Shown piece by piece: positions 1 through 7,002 of a stretch of 7,660 bases of DNA. This stretch comes from an uncultured bacterium. Lineage in GTDB: Bacteria; Cyanobacteriota; Vampirovibrionia; Gastranaerophilales; Gastranaerophilaceae. The stretch lies in contig USGC01000083.1 in the NCBI GenBank assembly GCA_900554095.1, positions 1 through 7,660 of the forward strand, in the 5' to 3' direction. A program made the translations under genes and the position numbers. Below the pieces are notes generated by a model that was not told the origin of the DNA, made no database searches, and worked only from the letters and a program-made list of their open reading frames with translations. Numbering within the stretch: the stretch's first letter is position 1; the number at the start of each line of letters is the position of its first letter.

Positions 1-833
1 GCTTCAAATGGTGTAAAGCCATGGCTTAATGCATGTAAAAAGCCTCCGTTAAATGCATCTCCCGAACAAGTTGTGTCCACAACATCATGAGTATAAAATT
101 CCGTAAAAATTATATTACCATTATAGCCCGTGTAATATCCACCCTTTTCACTGGATTTTATTACAACAATTGAAACACCCTTATCTGCAATATGTTTAAC
201 AATATTTTCTACAGAGGCAAGTTCAAGTATATTAACAGTATCATATTTAGCGCTCATAAAAAGAACATCAACATTGGAAATCACGCTGTTAAAATACTCT
301 CTGGCATTGTCAGGCGTTGTTATTAGCGACGAATAATTCGGATCATATGCGGTCATTATCCCGTTTTCTTTAGCAATTCTGTAAGCTTCAGACACCGCCT
401 CTGCCGCAGAAAGTGAAAGCGATTGGGTTACACCTGATGCGTAGACAATACTTGCGCTTTTGATATAATCGACAGAAATGTCATCCAGGGACAACTTTGA
501 GGGAGCAATTTTCTTTCTGTAATAAGCAAATTCTTTTTCATGCAGATTTGGACGTGCAATAAAGTAAATTCCGTTTGGTTCAGAGGAAATTCTAACCTGT
601 GAAATATCAAGACCTTCTGACCGCCAGGAATCCAAGAGGTAATCCTTAAATACATCACATCCTATGCGGGTGATAAATCCGACTTTTGACCCCATGCGCT
701 GTGCGCTTACAGCAGTTGCAAGTGCATCACCTCCGTAATATTTTTTCAAACACTCTGCACTTTCAAGCCTTTCATCGCTCGATAATTCTATAAGACTTTC
801 ACCTATTGTTATTATATCTAATTTTTCTTCCAT
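1..833 (-). CDS. kdgK: PfkB-family sugar kinase, probable 2-keto-3-deoxygluconate kinase (C-terminus cut by window edge)
   Basis: Probable cytoplasmic ATP-dependent kinase converting 2-keto-3-deoxygluconate (KDG) to KDPG, which the neighbouring aldolase would then cleave. 277 codons are visible, open from ATG at 833 to the left edge; family members are about 310-340 residues, so roughly 35-60 are missing. Ribokinase/PfkB features seen: N-terminal strand ITIGESLIEL (residues 8-17), the sugar-binding YYGGDALATA segment (32-41; the GGD form is typical of KDG kinases), NGIYFIAR with EFAYYR (87-106), DPNY (164-167), and the PfkB signature DTTCSGDAF (253-261) with catalytic base Asp259. The signature has Cys256 where Gly or Ala is usual. 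The start is supported by AAGGG (plus positions 840-844) six bases upstream, inside the end of the aldolase gene. It is the second gene of an operon and probably translationally coupled. Another PfkB substrate such as fructose cannot be excluded, but the aldolase partner favours KDG. Confidence 0.85.
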   Translation of the reverse strand, partial: MEEKLDIITIGESLIELSSDERLESAECLKKYYGGDALATAVSAQRMGSKVGFITRIGCDVFKDYLLDSWRSEGLDISQVRISSEPNGIYFIARPNLHEKEFAYYRKKIAPSKLSLDDISVDYIKSASIVYASGVTQSLSLSAAEAVSEAYRIAKENGIMTAYDPNYSSLITTPDNAREYFNSVISNVDVLFMSAKYDTVNILELASVENIVKHIADKGVSIVVIKSSEKGGYYTGYNGNIIFTEFYTHDVVDTTCSGDAFNGGFLHALSHGFTPFE

Positions 834-834
834 G

Positions 835-1443
835 CTAATCCCTTAATTCCTCAAGCGCTTTTTTAACACGTTCAGCGATTTCTGTGTAAGTGCGGCCTTC
901 TGTCAAGTCCCGCCCAACTCCAACAGCTTTAGCGCCGGCATTTATGTATGATTTAACTTCAGAAAGTTTAACGTCTCCAATTGGCATTATATTTAAAAAA
1001 GGCATAGGTCTTAAAATATTTTGAACATATGAAACCCCGCCCATGGCTGTTATTGGAAAGATTTTTATTATGGGAATTCTTGCTTTCCAAGCGTTGTAAG
1101 CTTCATTTGCGGTAGAAGTTCCGGCAATGAAAGGAATTTGCTTATCTTTTGAAATTTTCACTAAATTCATTTGAAAAATAGGCGAAGACAAAATCTTTGC
1201 ACCTGCTGCAATCGCAGTTTGCGCCTGCATTGACGTAATAATCCCACCGGCACATATACAGGCATGGTCTGACATTTCTTCTATAACTCTATAAATGCCG
1301 GGATTTTCTACATTAATTTCAAATATTTTTGCGCCGCCGTCTATTAAAGCTTGCGCTGTATCCCTTACTACACCAATGTCATGGCTTCTGATAATTGGAA
1401 AAAGTTTTTCTTTCAATAAAATTCTTGCTAAATTTTCGTACAT
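835..1443 (-). CDS. eda: KDPG/KHG-family aldolase (Eda-like)
   Basis: Class I (Schiff-base) TIM-barrel aldolase of the 2-dehydro-3-deoxyphosphogluconate / 4-hydroxy-2-oxoglutarate family, 202 aa, a normal family length. It would split KDPG to pyruvate and glyceraldehyde-3-phosphate in the cytoplasm. Family features in order: PIIR (16-19), GGAKIFEI (36-43) with catalytic Glu42, AGGIIT (65-70), AAGAKILSSP (79-88), GTST (108-111), IIKIFP (125-130) with Schiff-base Lys127, MGG (134-136), MPIGDV (153-158) and AVGVGRDL (173-180). Compared with E. coli Eda as I remember it, the GAGT loop reads CAGG (64-67) and the phosphate-binding PTGG loop reads PIGD (154-157); the Arg49 position is Glu46, although that site also varies in Thermotoga Eda. 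Fold and chemistry look secure, exact substrate less so. ATG at 1443 is preceded by AAAGGG six bases upstream (GGG at 1450-1452). It is the first gene of the operon; its stop lies 1 bp before the kinase start. Confidence 0.88.
   Translation of the reverse strand: MYENLARILLKEKLFPIIRSHDIGVVRDTAQALIDGGAKIFEINVENPGIYRVIEEMSDHACICAGGIITSMQAQTAIAAGAKILSSPIFQMNLVKISKDKQIPFIAGTSTANEAYNAWKARIPIIKIFPITAMGGVSYVQNILRPMPFLNIMPIGDVKLSEVKSYINAGAKAVGVGRDLTEGRTYTEIAERVKKALEELRD
840..844 (-). promoter_or_regulatory. Shine-Dalgarno of the kinase gene, inside the aldolase gene
   Basis: On the minus strand AAGGG ends six bases before ATG 833. It lies in the final codons of the aldolase gene, whose stop TAG is at 837-835. 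Termination and re-initiation therefore occur within a few bases, which suggests translational coupling and matched synthesis of the two enzymes. It also fixes the kinase start. Confidence 0.6.
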
Positions 1444-1466
1444 AATCTACCCTTTTTTACTAATTT

Positions 1467-1475
1467 ATTATATCA
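1467..1475 (-). promoter_or_regulatory. Extended -10 promoter of the aldolase-kinase operon
   Basis: On the minus strand the sequence reads TGATATAAT, a perfect extended -10 (TGnTATAAT). The start of transcription would be near 1460, giving a leader of about 17 bases before ATG 1443 with the AAAGGG ribosome site in it. A weak -35-like CTGAAA (plus 1492-1497) lies 19 bases upstream, but an extended -10 does not need one. An imperfect 23-bp dyad (1461-1483) covers the box. The region is shared with the divergent cyclase gene. Confidence 0.6.
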
Positions 1476-1502
1476 TAAAATTAAGAGGGAATTTCAGGGG
1501 AT

Positions 1503-3476
1503 ATGAAAAAAATTAAATCTAAATCATTTTTTATATATTCAAGCATAATGCACTTACTTTTTTCAGTAGTTGTTGTGCTGTTGTCGTGGCAGATTTTCGA
1601 GCCTAACCTTTACAATTATATGGTAAGCTCCTACACTGCACGCACTACAGGTTCGGACGAAATTGTTGAAATTGTAATTGATGATAAATCAGTTTCATAT
1701 CACAGATGGCCTTGGCCAAGAGAATTATATGGCAAAGTTTTTGAATACCTAAATTCTTACGCCAGGCCGAAAGTTATAGGCTATGACGCTATTGTTTCAA
1801 GTGTTGACAGGGAAAACCCAGATTCCGATAAAAAATTTTTTGATACTTTAAAACCAATTAACAATCTAATTGTAGGCTTCAGCCTGCTTGAAGAAAACTA
1901 TCCTCTTGAAATGGATGGAGAAAAATACACAAACGAATTTAATAACAAATTTTCAGTAAACATAAAAGATAACAGAAAGCTTTCTTATCCAAGTGTTTTC
2001 AGCAGCATATCGCCTTTTCCTTCCGAATATTTAAATTCAGTAAAGTACACCGGCTCTGTAAACTCAACGCTTGATAATTCAAGCGGGTATATAATACTTG
2101 CTGATCCTATTGTAACTTTAGACAAATACCATTATCCTTCACTCGCTTTGAGGATGTACCTTTTTCTGAATAACACAAAAGACATAACTATTAATGATAA
2201 CTACATAGTTATAGACAAAACAGGATTAAAAATTCCAACTATAGAATCGCCGCACGCCATTCACAATTTCATTCACTACTACAAAATCCATCCTAAAACC
2301 TCGTTTTCACATAAAAAATACTCAGCCAGCGACATAATTTTATCCTTGGAAGCAATGAAACAAGGCCATAAACCAATAATAAACCCGGCTGAATTTCAAG
2401 ATAAAATAGTTTTTGTAGGCGCAAATGCAAAAGCTTCTGCAATAAAGGTTATAGATGAACTGCCTACACCCATGCTGCAAGCGCATCCAGGAGTTGATAT
2501 TCAGGCGACAAATCTGGACAACATTCTGAACAATGAATTTATAAGACAATCTTCCCTTCTGTGGGATATATTTGTAATAGCGCTATTCACAATTGCAACT
2601 TTTATAATAATAAACAGATTTTCATTTTTCCCGGCAATTGGAATTCTTATATTAACTGCATTTGCGTACCTCGGATTTGCAATAATATGCTACATGAATT
2701 CAATCGCTGTAAATGTAATAACACCCGTTGCGGTTCAGCTTGTAACGACAATATTTGCATATTCCTACAAATTTATTACTGAAAAGAAGAACAAAGAAAA
2801 AATTAAACAGGCTATGGGTAAGTATCTTTCTCAAGATATTATGAAAAATGTTGTAAAGAACATTGACGACATAAAACTCGGCGGCAAACGTGCTAATGTA
2901 ACAGTGCTTTTTGCAGACATCCGCGGGTTTACAAGCATGAGCGAAAAAATGACGGCTGAAGAAGTTTCTGTAATTTTAAATGAATACTTTACAGAGATTG
3001 AGCCAATCATAACCAAGTATAACGGCGTAATTAACAAATTTATAGGCGATGCGGTAATGGCGATTTTCGGAGAGCCTATACAGGATTTAAACCACCCGCA
3101 AAACGCCGTAAAATGTGCATATGAAATGTTAAAAAAAGTTGAGCAGCTTCAAGATAAATGGATTATGGAAGGCAAACCCAAAATCGAAATCGGCATAGGC
3201 ATAAATACAGGCGACGCTTTTGTCGGAAATATCGGCTCCGAAAAACGACTTGAGTACACTGTAATCGGCGACACAGTTAACCTTGCAAGCCGCATAGAAA
3301 GTTATAACAAAGTTTACCGAACAAACTTTTTAATCAGCAGTTCAACATATTCATACGTAAGCTCCATTGCGGATGTTATTAAGATAAGTGAAGTTCAAAT
3401 CCGCGGCAAGGCCAAGAAAATGGACATTTATGAAGTTTTGCGGCTGACAGAAAAAAATAGCAGTAAGCAAACGTAA
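1503..3476 (+). CDS. CHASE2-domain membrane adenylate cyclase (class III)
   Basis: Membrane-bound enzyme predicted to make cAMP from ATP in response to an extracytoplasmic signal, 657 aa. Order seen: one N-terminal membrane helix (about 10-32), an extracytoplasmic CHASE2 sensor (about 50-345, with the typical IDDKSVSYHRWPWPR start at 60-73 and the DKIVFVGANA and HPGVDIQATNL end at 300-338), three closely spaced membrane helices (about 352-424), a short charged linker, and a cytoplasmic class III cyclase domain (about 463-647). Catalytic residues are all present: metal-binding Asp472 (FADIRGF) and Asp516 (FIGDAV), adenine-selecting Lys512 and Thr586 (EYTVIGD; Thr is the class IIIb form), and transition-state Asn593 and Arg597. 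Lys512 and Thr586 argue for ATP rather than GTP. The start is chosen because ATG 1503 gives a normal Lys-rich N-terminus ahead of the first helix. The ribosome site is ambiguous: AGGGG (1496-1500) is only 2 bases away, and AAGAGGGA (1483-1490) is 12 away. recG follows 28 bp downstream. The CHASE2 ligand cannot be told from sequence. Confidence 0.93.
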   Translation: MKKIKSKSFFIYSSIMHLLFSVVVVLLSWQIFEPNLYNYMVSSYTARTTGSDEIVEIVIDDKSVSYHRWPWPRELYGKVFEYLNSYARPKVIGYDAIVSSVDRENPDSDKKFFDTLKPINNLIVGFSLLEENYPLEMDGEKYTNEFNNKFSVNIKDNRKLSYPSVFSSISPFPSEYLNSVKYTGSVNSTLDNSSGYIILADPIVTLDKYHYPSLALRMYLFLNNTKDITINDNYIVIDKTGLKIPTIESPHAIHNFIHYYKIHPKTSFSHKKYSASDIILSLEAMKQGHKPIINPAEFQDKIVFVGANAKASAIKVIDELPTPMLQAHPGVDIQATNLDNILNNEFIRQSSLLWDIFVIALFTIATFIIINRFSFFPAIGILILTAFAYLGFAIICYMNSIAVNVITPVAVQLVTTIFAYSYKFITEKKNKEKIKQAMGKYLSQDIMKNVVKNIDDIKLGGKRANVTVLFADIRGFTSMSEKMTAEEVSVILNEYFTEIEPIITKYNGVINKFIGDAVMAIFGEPIQDLNHPQNAVKCAYEMLKKVEQLQDKWIMEGKPKIEIGIGINTGDAFVGNIGSEKRLEYTVIGDTVNLASRIESYNKVYRTNFLISSSTYSYVSSIADVIKISEVQIRGKAKKMDIYEVLRLTEKNSSKQT

Positions 3477-3504
3477 TAAAAAATTTGATTTTACCTAAAA
3501 GATT

Positions 3505-5904
3505 ATGAGGGATAGACGTAGTCTTATGATAGAAAATTTGGAAAAAATTAAGCTTGCCATTGATGTCGAAATTAAACACAGATATATTGACATTCATGGC
3601 AAAACGCAGTGTTTTTCTAAATTCATAATTTCAGAAGCAAAAAAGTATTACAAGGCCTCTAAAAAAAATCCTAAGTGGGCTGTAATTGTTGAAAGTTTTG
3701 AGCACTATCCCATTGCTTCTGTAAACGAACGCCGCCGATCTATTGAGCATTTAATAAAAGTTTTAAAGTCCGAAACGGCAAAAGACACGCCGAAAAATAC
3801 CGAGAAAACAGCGCCGGTAAAACAGCCTGAGCTTACTGATGTAACATATATTAAAGGCGTTGGTCCCAAAGTTGCATACAATTTTAATAAACTTGGGATT
3901 TACACAGCACAGGATTTGATTTTCTATCTGCCGCGCAAGCACATAGACTACTCAAGCAGAACCCTTATTAAAAATCTTAAAGAAGGCATGTCAACTACGA
4001 TTTTCGGCTATGTGAAGTCTGTTTCAGCATTTAATACGAGAAACAATCTTTCCGTAGTAAAAGTTAAAATTGCAGATGAAACAGGATATATTGAACTTGG
4101 ATTTTTTAATGCAAAAGCAAACCGATTTACGCTAGAAAGAACTAAATCTCAATTTCCCGTAAACGCTGGTATAATGGTTTCAGGCACAGTTAAACTAAAC
4201 AATTATGATAAAAAACTCACGATTGATAAGCCGTCTTATTCAATTATGACCGGCGAGTTTTTAGAAAATGGTGCGTCTAATCTTAACATGGCACGAATTG
4301 TACCTATTTATCCAGTATGTGAAAATTTGAGCGTAAAAACACTTAGACGTGCTATCTATAACGCGATTGAGGTCTACAAAAACAATATTACAAATGTGCT
4401 TCCTGAAGAAATCCGTAAAAAATATAATATTTTAGATAAGAAAATTGCTATAGAGCAAATTCATTTTCCGCAAACCATGGAATTGCTGGAGCGCGCAAGG
4501 TTCAGCCTTATATTTGAAGAATTATTTATTGTACAGCTTAAACTCGTAAGACTTCGCAATGAAAACAGCAAACACTCAGCACTTGCACTGAAAATTAAAT
4601 CTGACGGACTTGTTCAAAAGTTTATTACCAGCCTCCCGTTTGAACTGACAGGAGGGCAAAAAAAAGCTGTAAACGAAATTTTAAATGATTTAAATTCAGA
4701 AAAACCAATGGCGAGACTTTTACAAGGAGATGTTGGCAGCGGAAAAACAGTTGTTGCTTGTATTATGCTTCTTGCGGCCGTTGAAAACGGATACCAAGGT
4801 GCTTTAATGGCTCCGACTGAAATTTTAGCCCAGCAGCATTACAACAATTTTATACAATGGCTTACGCCGCTTGGTCTTAGCACTGGGCTATTTTTAGGAA
4901 GTCAAGGAAAGAAGGCTCGCGAAAAATTCCGAACAGATTTGGCAAACGGTCAAATGAATATTGCTGTCGGAACCCACGCATTAATTCAAGAGGGCGTCGA
5001 TTTTAACAACCTAGGCGCAATAGTTGTTGATGAACAGCACCGCTTTGGTGTTAAACAAAGGAATGTTTTAAGAAAAAAATCTCAAAACCCGCAAATGCTT
5101 ACAATGACAGCAACACCTATCCCTAGAACCCTTGCATTAACTGTTCACGGTGATTTGGATTTAACGATTATTGACGAAATGCCAAAAGGCCGTCTCCCAA
5201 TAAAAACTTACTTTACATCCTCCCACAAAAGCGTTTATGAACTGATTAAAAAAGAAATTGGTGAAGGACGCCAAGCGTATGTTGTTTACCCTTTAATCGA
5301 TGAAAGTGAGACCTTATCAGCCAAAGCCGCAACTGTTGAAGCTCAAAGGCTTCAGAATGAAGTTTTCCCACAATTTAAAATCGGACTTTTGCACGGTAAA
5401 TTAAAGAATGACGAAAAAGAACAGGTCATGTCAGATTTTAAAAATAAAAAATATGATATTCTTGTTTCAACAACAGTTGTTGAGGTTGGTGTAGATGTAC
5501 CGAATGCAACAGTTATGATAATCGAAAACGCTGAACGCTTCGGGCTTTCGCAGCTCCATCAACTTAGAGGCCGCGTTGGAAGAAGCTCGCTTCAATCATA
5601 TTGTATTCTTGTATCATCTACAAAATCCCAAGAGACACGGGAACGTTTAAACATAATGACACAAACAAATGACGGTTTTGTCATTGCTGAAAAGGATTTG
5701 CAATTGCGGGGACCTGGGGAATTTTTGGGAACACGCCAAAGCGGACTGCCAGATTTAATAATTTCTGATATTGTGCGAGACGCAGAAATCCTTGAAATGG
5801 CAAGAAATGAAGCCATTGAATTTTTAAAAAATAATGATATTAACAAATTTAAAGAACTAAATAACGCAACTGCACTTTCTTTAACATCAAGTCTGGATAT
5901 ATAG
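3505..5904 (+). CDS. recG: ATP-dependent DNA helicase RecG
   Basis: Branch-migrating superfamily 2 helicase that remodels stalled replication forks and Holliday junctions; cytoplasmic. 799 aa against 693 in E. coli; the excess is an N-terminal extension (about 1-108) of the sort seen in cyanobacterial RecG. Then come the wedge/OB domain (about 109-265, starting LTDVTYIKGVGPK), the Q-motif LTGGQ (381-385), Walker A GDVGSGKT (408-415), APTEIL (436-441), the Walker B box DEQH (509-512), TATPIPR (535-541), LLHGKL (628-633), STTVVEVGVDVPNA (655-668), motif VI QLRGRVGR (686-693), and the C-terminal LRGPGEFLGTRQSGLPD (734-750) that couples ATP use to translocation. All motifs are intact. Start: ATG 3505 is the longest option but has little ribosome site; ATG 3526 (MIENLEK) has GAGGGA at 3507-3512, 13 bases ahead, and may be the true start. 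Either way the gene probably shares a transcript with the upstream cyclase. Confidence 0.97.
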   Translation: MRDRRSLMIENLEKIKLAIDVEIKHRYIDIHGKTQCFSKFIISEAKKYYKASKKNPKWAVIVESFEHYPIASVNERRRSIEHLIKVLKSETAKDTPKNTEKTAPVKQPELTDVTYIKGVGPKVAYNFNKLGIYTAQDLIFYLPRKHIDYSSRTLIKNLKEGMSTTIFGYVKSVSAFNTRNNLSVVKVKIADETGYIELGFFNAKANRFTLERTKSQFPVNAGIMVSGTVKLNNYDKKLTIDKPSYSIMTGEFLENGASNLNMARIVPIYPVCENLSVKTLRRAIYNAIEVYKNNITNVLPEEIRKKYNILDKKIAIEQIHFPQTMELLERARFSLIFEELFIVQLKLVRLRNENSKHSALALKIKSDGLVQKFITSLPFELTGGQKKAVNEILNDLNSEKPMARLLQGDVGSGKTVVACIMLLAAVENGYQGALMAPTEILAQQHYNNFIQWLTPLGLSTGLFLGSQGKKAREKFRTDLANGQMNIAVGTHALIQEGVDFNNLGAIVVDEQHRFGVKQRNVLRKKSQNPQMLTMTATPIPRTLALTVHGDLDLTIIDEMPKGRLPIKTYFTSSHKSVYELIKKEIGEGRQAYVVYPLIDESETLSAKAATVEAQRLQNEVFPQFKIGLLHGKLKNDEKEQVMSDFKNKKYDILVSTTVVEVGVDVPNATVMIIENAERFGLSQLHQLRGRVGRSSLQSYCILVSSTKSQETRERLNIMTQTNDGFVIAEKDLQLRGPGEFLGTRQSGLPDLIISDIVRDAEILEMARNEAIEFLKNNDINKFKELNNATALSLTSSLDI

Positions 5905-5931
5905 CGCTATATTAAGGGAATTTTGGGGTAT

Positions 5932-5958
5932 ATAAATATATATAAAGGATATATTTAT
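5932..5958. repeat. Inverted repeat, 10-bp arms, 7-base loop
   Basis: ATAAATATAT (5932-5941) and ATATATTTAT (5949-5958) are perfect reverse complements around the loop ATAAAGG. All ten pairs are A/T and no T-run follows directly, so this is a poor intrinsic terminator. It could be a protein-binding dyad, a weak end-of-transcript structure, or chance in a very AT-rich spacer. Confidence 0.5.
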
Positions 5959-5996
5959 TAACTTTTGTAACAAAGTCGATAGATTTTTAGCAATTA

Positions 5997-6002
5997 TATA
6001 AT
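5997..6002 (+). promoter_or_regulatory. Candidate -10 box for the TYVQNNFY gene pair
   Basis: A perfect TATAAT at 5997-6002 puts the transcript start near 6009, with about 40 bases of leader before ATG 6049. No good -35 is seen at 16-18 bases upstream, so either an activator is needed or the match is chance in AT-rich DNA. A TATACT at 6008-6013 is an alternative. Confidence 0.4.
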
Positions 6003-6037
6003 ACTTATATACTTTATATATACAAGAGAGAAAATCC

Positions 6038-6042
6038 AGGAG
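6038..6042 (+). promoter_or_regulatory. Strong Shine-Dalgarno for the first TYVQNNFY gene
   Basis: AGGAG lies six bases before ATG 6049. This is the best ribosome site in the window; it fixes the start and shows that the N-terminus is complete, so a missing signal peptide is not due to a wrong start. Confidence 0.75.
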
Positions 6043-6048
6043 TACTAT

Positions 6049-7002
6049 ATGTCATTATACGGACAACAAATAGGAAGACAACCTTTTAGACCGGGTCAAT
6101 GGAGCCGGTATCAAGGTCATTCGCATAAGACATATGTCCAAAATAACTTCTACTTTGGCGGCGGAAGTATTTGGGGCGGCGGTTACGGCAACTATGGCAA
6201 CTATTACAATCAAGGCTGCTATGGCGATACAGGAATGAGCAAAGGTGCAAAATGGATGCTGGGGCTTGGCGGTGCTGCAACCTTACTTGGAACAGTGCTT
6301 GGATTTTTAGGGCTTGGTAAAAAAGACAAAGTTGCACCCCAAAATGAACAAGTGCAATATACGCAACAAAGGCAAGAAGTTCAACAAACCACTGAACCGG
6401 AAAGACGTACAACCACAGAACCGTTAACGGATGAAGTAACAGCCCCTCCGCCGGCTAAAAAACCGGTAACCAGTCCTTTAGTGTACACTCCTGATGCAAA
6501 GAAAATCGAAGATGTAACAGAAAAGGAACATTCTTACACCGTAAGAAGCCAAATAGTGAATGGGCAAAGACAATCTGACAATCCATACAATATTGTTATG
6601 GCGCTATACAAACGACCTGACGGTAAGCAGATGACTCACAGCGAAATTATGGCTGTTAGAAACCAAATCTTTGGTACAAATGTCGGTTTAAAAGTCGGTG
6701 AAATAAAATTACCTGACACTGTAACTGTAACTGTAAACAATATTAACTATAAGTATAAGTATAACGAAAATGCCAAACCAGAAGATGTAAAACTCGGAGA
6801 TTTCAAAAATGACGGCAACATGAGTTTTTATGATCAGAAACCTTCTACCAAAAAAGTCGGCGAAAAATGGGTTGCATTGGTAAACGGACAAGTTTTTGAT
6901 AACAAGACTTATCCGGACGAAGAAAGCGCAAGGAAAGCAGCCACAGATAAAGCAAATACTCTGATAGCAGAACAAGAAGCAGCACGAAACCCGGACAAAT
7001 AA
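6049..7002 (+). CDS. Unknown protein with TYVQNNFY N-terminal motif, Gly/Tyr-rich head, one hydrophobic segment
   Basis: Function not recognised; 317 aa. Regions seen: a polar N-terminus with no Sec signal (1-25); the motif TYVQNNFY (28-35); a Gly/Tyr/Asn-rich stretch (36-60); a Gly-rich hydrophobic segment (about 68-90) with an Ala77-Gly81-Gly85 glycine-zipper spacing, ended by KKDK; a Gln/Thr/Pro-rich linker (about 95-145); a region (161-224) starting SYTV and ending VGEIKLPDTV that loosely recalls a LysM domain; a Lys/Tyr-rich part (225-265); and a C-terminal WVALVNGQVF strand pair with a charged helix (273-315). One cysteine (57). The layout suggests a membrane-anchored or envelope-associated protein, but this is inference. 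The next gene begins 11 bp downstream and shares the N-terminal motif, so the two are probably paralogous at that end and co-expressed. Similar uncharacterised proteins may exist in related genomes; I cannot check. Confidence 0.85.
   Translation: MSLYGQQIGRQPFRPGQWSRYQGHSHKTYVQNNFYFGGGSIWGGGYGNYGNYYNQGCYGDTGMSKGAKWMLGLGGAATLLGTVLGFLGLGKKDKVAPQNEQVQYTQQRQEVQQTTEPERRTTTEPLTDEVTAPPPAKKPVTSPLVYTPDAKKIEDVTEKEHSYTVRSQIVNGQRQSDNPYNIVMALYKRPDGKQMTHSEIMAVRNQIFGTNVGLKVGEIKLPDTVTVTVNNINYKYKYNENAKPEDVKLGDFKNDGNMSFYDQKPSTKKVGEKWVALVNGQVFDNKTYPDEESARKAATDKANTLIAEQEAARNPDK

Larger units (their letters stand above)
5905..6048. other. AT-rich intergenic spacer between recG and the tandem TYVQNNFY genes
   Basis: No gene is supported in these 144 bases. 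The core 5929-6023 has 14 G/C in 95 bases. It contains a 10-bp-arm inverted repeat (5932-5958), a short perfect dyad TTTGTAACAAA (5964-5974), a consensus -10 (5997-6002), TATATAC-type runs (6005-6023) and a strong ribosome site (6038-6042). A canonical GC-rich intrinsic terminator for recG is not visible. Confidence 0.7.

Noticed and set aside
428..658. Minus-strand open frame of 76 codons
   Set aside because: It is another frame of the kinase gene, whose own frame is open through the region and carries the family motifs.
1453..1481. Plus-strand promoter for the cyclase (TAAAAT at 1476-1481 or TATCAT at 1471-1476)
   Set aside because: Neither has a fitting -35 at normal spacing, and the start of transcription would fall almost on the ribosome site. 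A promoter must exist or be shared, but I cannot point to it.
1444..1502. CRP/cAMP receptor binding site next to the cyclase gene
   Set aside because: No TGTGA-type half-sites in inverted arrangement were found.
5899..5912. Perfect 14-bp palindrome ATATAGCGCTATAT over the recG stop codon, considered as a terminator
   Set aside because: It has no spacer for a proper loop, the hairpin left would have a five-pair A/T stem, and no T-run follows. About one such palindrome per two windows of this size is expected by chance.
5923..5961. Short TTG-started frame of 12 codons after the G-run element
   Set aside because: Too short, AT-repeat translation, and the ribosome site would be only three bases away.
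6086..6412. Minus-strand open frame of 108 codons
   Set aside because: Antisense to the Gly/Gln-rich part of the first tandem gene; Cys/His/Ser-rich translation with no recognisable domain.
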